A stretch of 64,000 bases of DNA from Sphagnum compactum. Its lineage: Eukaryota > Bryophyta > Sphagnopsida > Sphagnales. A program made the position numbers and the translations under genes. Below the pieces are notes generated by a model. That model made no database searches and was not told where the DNA came from. It saw nothing but the letters and a program-made list of their open reading frames with translations. The DNA is taken from the NCBI GenBank assembly GCA_965153455.1, contig OZ234493.1, positions 6,138,001-6,202,000 on the forward strand, in the 5' to 3' direction. Shown here in pieces: positions 58,323 to 64,000 of the stretch (position 1 is the first letter of the stretch; the number at the start of each line of letters is the position of its first letter).

Positions 58323-61031
58323 TGAGGTTTAGGTTGTATGTCCGTCATCACTTAAGACTTGTCTGGCATGCTATATCTTCAATACACACTAGGAGTTTTT
58401 TTCTTTTAAAAACCATTACAAAGAATAAACTTACTTGACTGGAATAGAGAAGGAATGCAAATGAAATGATGAAAGATGAAGTGGAGGAAAATGTGAATCT
58501 CACTTACCCATAGTCATTTCAATTTGAAGCAAATATTATGCTTCACCAAATTAACAAAATTTGAACTACTTGTGCATTATCTGAAGTGTAGTGAGGTAAG
58601 TTGCCAATCATGTTATGTATTCAACATTATTTTATGCTTGTGCTTATCTTCTCAGTTGTATATTTTCTTTTGCAACTGCTTTACAACCACCGACCATTCT
58701 GTTCTTTCCTGACTTTTTCTTGACTTTCAATGTTGTATGGTATTTTTCAATTGTAACATTCGTGTCTTGCCCAACATAGGGTAGGTCTCAAAACTCAACC
58801 ATCCATACATGAGAGTTGAACAACCCGTTTTCATCCCAGCATTTCCAAAAGAGATTAGTTGCAAGGTACTTGAATGTTAGAAACCTCAACCTATCCATAG
58901 CCAATGCTTCAAACACTAGCTCTAAGTGGACCATCCAAATCATATATTATGTTCCCCACCTCTTGCAACACACATGTACATTGGTACCTATGGGGAACCC
59001 TAAACCCCATTGAATGTGAGATAGGTTGCTTCATGTTTACGCAACAATAAGATTGGTGCATAGGAAAGTGGTGATCACATATGTACATAGTACAAATCTA
59101 GATCATGGAAATTCAATTGTACACTTAGAATGGGAAATGGAATTTGAACCTCAAAACTTCAAAACATTATCTATTTGTGTTGTTGCAACGACTTGTTGTC
59201 ATGCACAATTTGTTTTTCTACAATGAAATTAACTACGGCCACCACCTTGACCTTGTTTACCACCTATGAAATCACACATGCAATGTATGGGGATGAATGT
59301 AAGCTTGGCAATGTGGTCCCCAATGTGTTGATGTACAACTTCCCCAAGCTGGTTTCTATGGTCAAAAGGCCCATATGGTTGAATTTGAATGGGAAACTCC
59401 AATGCAAGGAATGAGCTTCTAGTGGATATCTTGATACAAATTCCTAGATATGCCCTCCATATCTATTGAACAAAACTCAAAGTTTTGTAAGATTAGTAGT
59501 TTCCTATCTCACCTTTCAAGAGCATTTTAAAAGTAACTATGTCTCGTATATGAATGTTCTTGTGATTATGAACAATCATGTGTCACATCCTTGTTTATAA
59601 AATTCTCCCCATTTTGCATCATCGCGCCCTTATAAATGAAAACATCCACAATAGCAATTTTTGATTTGTAAAAAAAAAACCATTTTATAAACCTTCATTT
59701 AACAAAACCTTCATCATATTAATGCATGAGCTCATGAACATAATACATTAAAAATTTTAATTAACATATGCAACTAGTATAGTGTATTATCTTTTCAGCT
59801 TCAGCAATTGGGTGCCAAATAATTATTTTTAAAAAATCATTTTGATATTAATAATTATTATTTATGAAAATTTCCACCTACTATTATGTCAAAAAATCAG
59901 CAATGATGATAGATTGCGTACACATGTATGATATCGATATCAATGTTACATCTAAATGTGAGTACCTATTTCATTGTGCTTAGGGCCTATTTGTAAGTTC
60001 TTAATTTCTTGAACATTGTTCTTGCATAGTCTTTGTTGTTTGTGGTAGAACATGCATTTATTTGCATGTTTACAATTCAACATTCTTCTGGGAACCTATC
60101 CCCAAACCCTAATCATTGCAAAGTAGAAAAAAACCAAGCTATGCGGTAGGTAATTTATGTATGGGCCACAGAAAAACTAACCCAGTCCCCAAAATTTCAG
60201 CATTCTAAGGGTAATAATTTCCTTAATATTTGGCGTTTCAAAAATTCAACTTTTCCAAAAATAATTTAATTACCTCCTAATGTGAAAAGGTACTATGATA
60301 TTAGTGTTTCAATGTTACATGATAAAAAACATTGGAATTATAATGGTGTGTACCTCTTTCCATTAGTGTCAATCAATGTCTATGATACCATAGCCGAGGG
60401 TCAGTTTCCACATTGACAAAATGAATAATTATTATAAAAAAAAAGAATTTGTTTAAATTTTCTGAAAAATTATTATTAGTTTCATCATCTACTATAATAT
60501 TGTGATATGAGTAGTGAAATTATTCAGAGTGTAGTCTACGATAATTACAATGATTTTCAACATGTCAACTTCATATTTTCACAAAATTTCATTTTGTTAT
60601 TTTGAGGATTATTTAATGATGAAACTAACCTTAGGGTAAGGTACGGTTCACCCACTTGATTTGCTTTACAAACAAGCTACTAGTATGGTTGCATTTTACA
60701 AACTCTTTGCTTAAACTATGAAACATTTCACAACTATGCAATAATCCATCGATTGTTAAAATGTTGACAACGACTTCTATAGCACAAAAAAAAACACCAT
60801 GGTACCCTATACTTTGGTTACTATTACTCAAATTATTGGTGTGCACAGGCATGATCAATGGCACATAATAAGCACAAAATATTGGATAGGAATTTAAATG
60901 CAATATTACATCAATATGATACTATGGAAAAACATTATGATAAAGCACTTGTGTATCTATAACCTCGGGGTCAAAATTGACTCCAACTTCACTAAAATGT
61001 AATTGAAACTATGAATGACACATTATTCTAC
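58323..61031. other. AT-rich intergenic stretch
   Basis: No gene, RNA or mobile element recognised. Short frames (for example 59,026-59,226 and 59,175-59,414) show no domain. Confidence 0.45.
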
Positions 61032-61033
61032 TA

Positions 61034-61621
61034 GGGTAACTATGCCTATCACCGAACACATACCTAATATTGAACACTTCCCGATATTTATTGTCATACC
61101 TTAATCAAATTGAGAGATTTTGGTGTCGTTGGATGCGCAAACTGGAGGCTTACAAATGTTTTTTGAGTGTCAGAAGTAAAGGAGCAACACAGGTAACACA
61201 TGAAGAGGATGAGTGATAGTTTGTTTCAATTTTTTTGAAAAAATTGGTCTCTCTAATTTCAGCCTCATATCTTCCTCATTTTCAGTCTGTTTTGAGTGAT
61301 TTAAAACCTGGTGAGTGCATCATCAACTAAGGCTTTACAAGATTTCTTTATATTGCAAAGGCAAAGATTCAACAATTAAAGATTTTAAGCTCAAAATTCT
61401 AATCTGTTTTAATTCATCTATCACCAAACACTAAACCCCCTTACACCAAACACCCCATATCTTCTCCATTCTTTTTATTGAATTGAACGATTTTTTACAA
61501 CATTGGAAGCGCTAGGTGGAGAGCAGCAATTGTTCTTTGAACCCAAAAAATCAAATTCCCATTGTGTGGGGATTCAACCTCCTCAAAGCCACTGTGTGTT
61601 CAGTGATAAACATAGTTACCC
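61034..61621. mobile_element. MITE with TA target site (588 bp)
   Basis: The ends are inverted repeats of about 27 bp: GGGTAACTATGCCTATCAC then CGAACACA on the left, and the complement of GGGTAACTATGTTTATCAC then TGAACACA on the right. TA flanks both ends (61,032-61,033 and 61,622-61,623), which fits a Tc1/mariner (Stowaway-type) element. The TIR-like word ATCACCAAACACTAAAC also occurs inside near 61,425. No transposase is coded. Confidence 0.78.
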
Positions 61622-61623
61622 TA

Positions 61624-63170
61624 TATCAATGTAATGTTTTAAATTGATGTAGTTTTTGGAAACCCAATTATTTGCAAAAGTGAACACTTCCCACATCTTA
61701 TCTTCAACAGTATAATCAATGAACAGTTTCACCTCTAAGCTACAAGATGGGTAAATTCATAACTTACATGAATAAGAAACTTCAGCTGGGTGTTGGTGTT
61801 TCAGAGGCACAAAACTCATCATAACATTTGAAACATTGTAGAGACACTTAAGAGATTTTGAGCGTTCACTAAGCATTCTCCCTGGTTTTGCTCCCCTGCA
61901 CAGTTTTTTCACTCAGGGCACCCTGCCCATTGCCTGAGCAAAAAGGACCATCCCTTGAACCCTAAACCTCAGGTTCGGACTAAGGACCTGACCACCATTT
62001 TATGCTGGTACCAACCATGTAGAAGGTGCAATCTTTCCCCTGAATGAGAACACAGGAAGATTGGTTGAGGTAGCATCACTCCCTTCCATACTGCATTTTT
62101 CGGACAGCACTCTGCAATATTTCCAAGTGTATATGGAGGGCACCTTATATCCATGAATATATTTCCTAGGAAAGAGGATATCAAACCTACTCATTGAGAC
62201 TCAGAGAGACCTTACACCTATAAGAAGGCATAAAATCCCTCCCTCTCAAGGAGCAGAATAAGAAACCTTCCACTCCTAGGTATGCATCGTGATTTATGTA
62301 GGTTTAGTGTAGCCTAATGCCTGCCAGGTTTATGAAAAGCCATGCACAAAGGTTATTCCATTTATGACAGATAACCTTTGTGTTATGCTTTATGATCAGT
62401 AAAGCCTACAGATTGGGGACATCCTAAAAATGCAAAGCCAGATTCAGCCTACTCATCCTAGGCCCCTTGGGAATGCCTCCACCCCACGGCTTTACCCTAC
62501 ACAGAAATCCCTGAAGAACAGGATTCAGCAGCTGCAGAGGAGAAACCTGCAATGAGCCTAAAGCTGGAGCAATTGAGAGGATTTATCAGTTGCAAATCAG
62601 GACCTAATTAAACATTGATATCTGGGACAAGTCTTAAGTTGACATTAAAACAATATCTAGTGCTGTTTTATACAAAAAAAAGTTGGTGCATCTCCTTTTA
62701 TTGGAGCAATCTTGTTGAACTAGTTCCAGCAATTGAGCATGAAATCTTAACAACAATGCTTCCTGGTCATACATTTCTCTTTCAGATCTTTGTTTGCATG
62801 AGAACACACAGCCCAGCTCAGTTAATTCAGAATTTTAAATCATGTGCTAAAGGAAAATGCTATCCTGTTCATCCAGACTTGAATATACAGAAGTAATCAT
62901 ACTTTTGATCAGGACTGGAAAATCAAGAGTGGCAGCCAAAGATCAGATAAACTTTGGAGCCAATCTAAGAGCTATATAATCTTCATCAGCCTGGACAGAG
63001 GAGTGATTAGCTTGCAGGGTAGTGATGCAAGATATTACATCAAGGGGAGAGCAGTGTCCCAGTATGATGCCTAACCCACATCTGGAAAAAAATCATCTGA
63101 GCCCCTTCAGCCTTGACTTAAAACAATAGATGTGTGTACATTCAACACACAGAGGCAGAGAAATTGATTG
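61624..63170. other. Intergenic, no gene recognised
   Basis: Frames at 61,969-62,194 (minus) and 62,615-62,896 (plus) have no recognisable domain. The part next to 63,170 should include the 3' UTR of the auxilin-like gene on the minus strand. Confidence 0.4.
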
Positions 63171-63171
63171 A

Positions 63172-64000
63172 TCAACATAGCTCATTGGCATTGAATTTTG
63201 CAAAAGAGTCTTTGAGAAGATCAAATACCTTTTCAGCAATGTACTTCTGCTGCACTGTTGCTCCCTTTTGCTGGACCTTGTCTGGGTGCACACACAGGAT
63301 TGCACTTTTATAAGCCTTTTTCACTAAAGGTGCAGTGATGAGATCTGTCAATAACACCGGTTTCCAGTTACATTCAGGCCACAGTATCAAATGCAATGAT
63401 GAGAGCAAGGCGCGCAGGTTCCCTTCTTTACCCATGGACCAACGCCGTATCTCTGCGTCCAAGTTTCCAGCCAACCTGTGTCTTTCCTCTTGCTCCATCT
63501 GGAGTGCCATGTCACGTTGATTCTTTTGTTCCAAAGCTTTGGCAGCACGCTCCTCTATACGTTGATGCTTTTCAAGTCGTATTCTTCTCCTCTCAGCGGG
63601 CTCCCCTTCTGTTTCTCGGAACTCGTCCCCAAAGGCTGTAGGTTGAGTAAAGAATGATGTCCAATCATCAACCACCTTCTGTGCCCCTGAGGAATGTCTC
63701 TGCAACGGAACCCCTGATACATTTTTCACAAAGTTCCCGGAGGAAGGCCTTAACAGGCCAGATGACGGTGGATTGACTGATGGGCGTTGCCTTGGTTCAC
63801 TAGTTGCTCGAAAATTTGCAGACTCTTTGCGCAGTTGCTCTGCTGCCCCTCTCTCCCTTGCTCTTATACTGTCCCTTTCCCTATCTCTTTCACGCTCCCT
63901 CTCTCTTTCTTTCTCTTTCTCCCTCTCCCTTCTCTCTCTCTCCCTTTCCCTCTCAGTCCGCTGTCTCTCTCGTTCCCTCTCCTTTCTCTGTCTTTCTCTC
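63172..64000 (-). CDS. Auxilin-like J-domain protein, C-terminal part
   Basis: Auxilins recruit Hsc70 through a J domain to uncoat clathrin-coated vesicles. On the minus strand the frame is open from the window edge to the stop at 63,172. It begins with a charged Arg/Glu-rich stretch ([18 protein letters not shown]), then a Ser/Pro region, [17 protein letters not shown], a coiled-coil-like segment and [18 protein letters not shown]. The J domain follows, [38 protein letters not shown] with the essential HPD, and [19 protein letters not shown] at the C-terminus. This is the plant auxilin-like order. No intron interrupts these 829 bases. The 5' part lies outside the window, so length and start are unknown. 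The (TCTC)n-like tract at 63,850-64,000 encodes the Arg/Glu run. Confidence 0.9.
   Translation of the reverse strand, partial: RERQRKERERERQRTERERERERREREKEKERERERERDRERDSIRARERGAAEQLRKESANFRATSEPRQRPSVNPPSSGLLRPSSGNFVKNVSGVPLQRHSSGAQKVVDDWTSFFTQPTAFGDEFRETEGEPAERRRIRLEKHQRIEERAAKALEQKNQRDMALQMEQEERHRLAGNLDAEIRRWSMGKEGNLRALLSSLHLILWPECNWKPVLLTDLITAPLVKKAYKSAILCVHPDKVQQKGATVQQKYIAEKVFDLLKDSFAKFNANELC

Overview
This window looks like nuclear DNA of a land plant. The genes have spliceosomal introns with ordinary GT..AG borders. The recognisable proteins are plant types: Rab escort protein, A-type cyclin with the LVEVxEEY signature, exportin-7, a DUF642-type wall protein, a trihelix DNA-binding domain and an auxilin-like J protein. 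Plant-type telomeric repeats (TTTAGGG) occur internally. Introns are mostly short (about 100-650 bp), intergenic DNA is AT-rich and full of simple repeats and decayed transposons, and the transposase remnants look like families seen in seedless plants. A seedless plant (fern, lycophyte or bryophyte) is my best guess, but the sequence alone does not settle it.

Layout. 1-13,000: gene-free, AT-rich, with a possible Helitron 5' end at the left edge, a PIF/Harbinger fragment (about 4.9-5.2 kb) and a pogo/Tigger transposase pseudogene (8.45-9.37 kb), both on the minus strand. 13.08-15.12 kb: a 5'-truncated LINE on the minus strand, ending about 370 bp before the next gene. 15,495-19,360: Rab escort protein, eleven exons, 621 aa. 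19.4-27.2 kb: no convincing gene; several minisatellites, including about 1.1 kb of roughly 29-bp units with a small hairpin. 27,255-30,737: a four-exon gene joining a trihelix DNA-binding domain, a proline-rich linker, a SAM-like helical domain, a Crinkler/RHS-type P-loop NTPase and a restriction-nuclease-like C-terminus (898 aa). 32,725-34,098: a DUF642-like secreted protein with a probable GPI signal. It is preceded by four 88-bp repeats carrying a dyad and followed by about 6 kb of decaying tandem copies of its own 3' end. 41.7-42.6 kb: a fold-back pair of a repeat also found at 22.3 kb, bracketed by telomeric repeats. 44,341-47,705: A-type cyclin, ten exons, 446 aa, with E2F and MSA-like promoter motifs. 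49,639-50,839: candidate Helitron carrying a frameshifted F-box exon. 51.0-51.5 kb: PIF/Harbinger remnant. 53,197-56,908: exportin-7, complete at 1,054 aa with only one intron. 58.0-58.3 and 61.0-61.6 kb: two terminal-inverted-repeat MITEs. 63,172-64,000 (minus): 3' end of an auxilin-like J-domain gene running off the window.

The genes are not an operon and do not form one pathway. Rab escort protein and auxilin both serve membrane traffic, exportin-7 serves nuclear transport, and the cyclin serves the cell cycle. The most unusual items are the trihelix-NTPase-nuclease fusion, the tail-repeat array behind the DUF642 gene and the apparent Helitron capture of an F-box exon.
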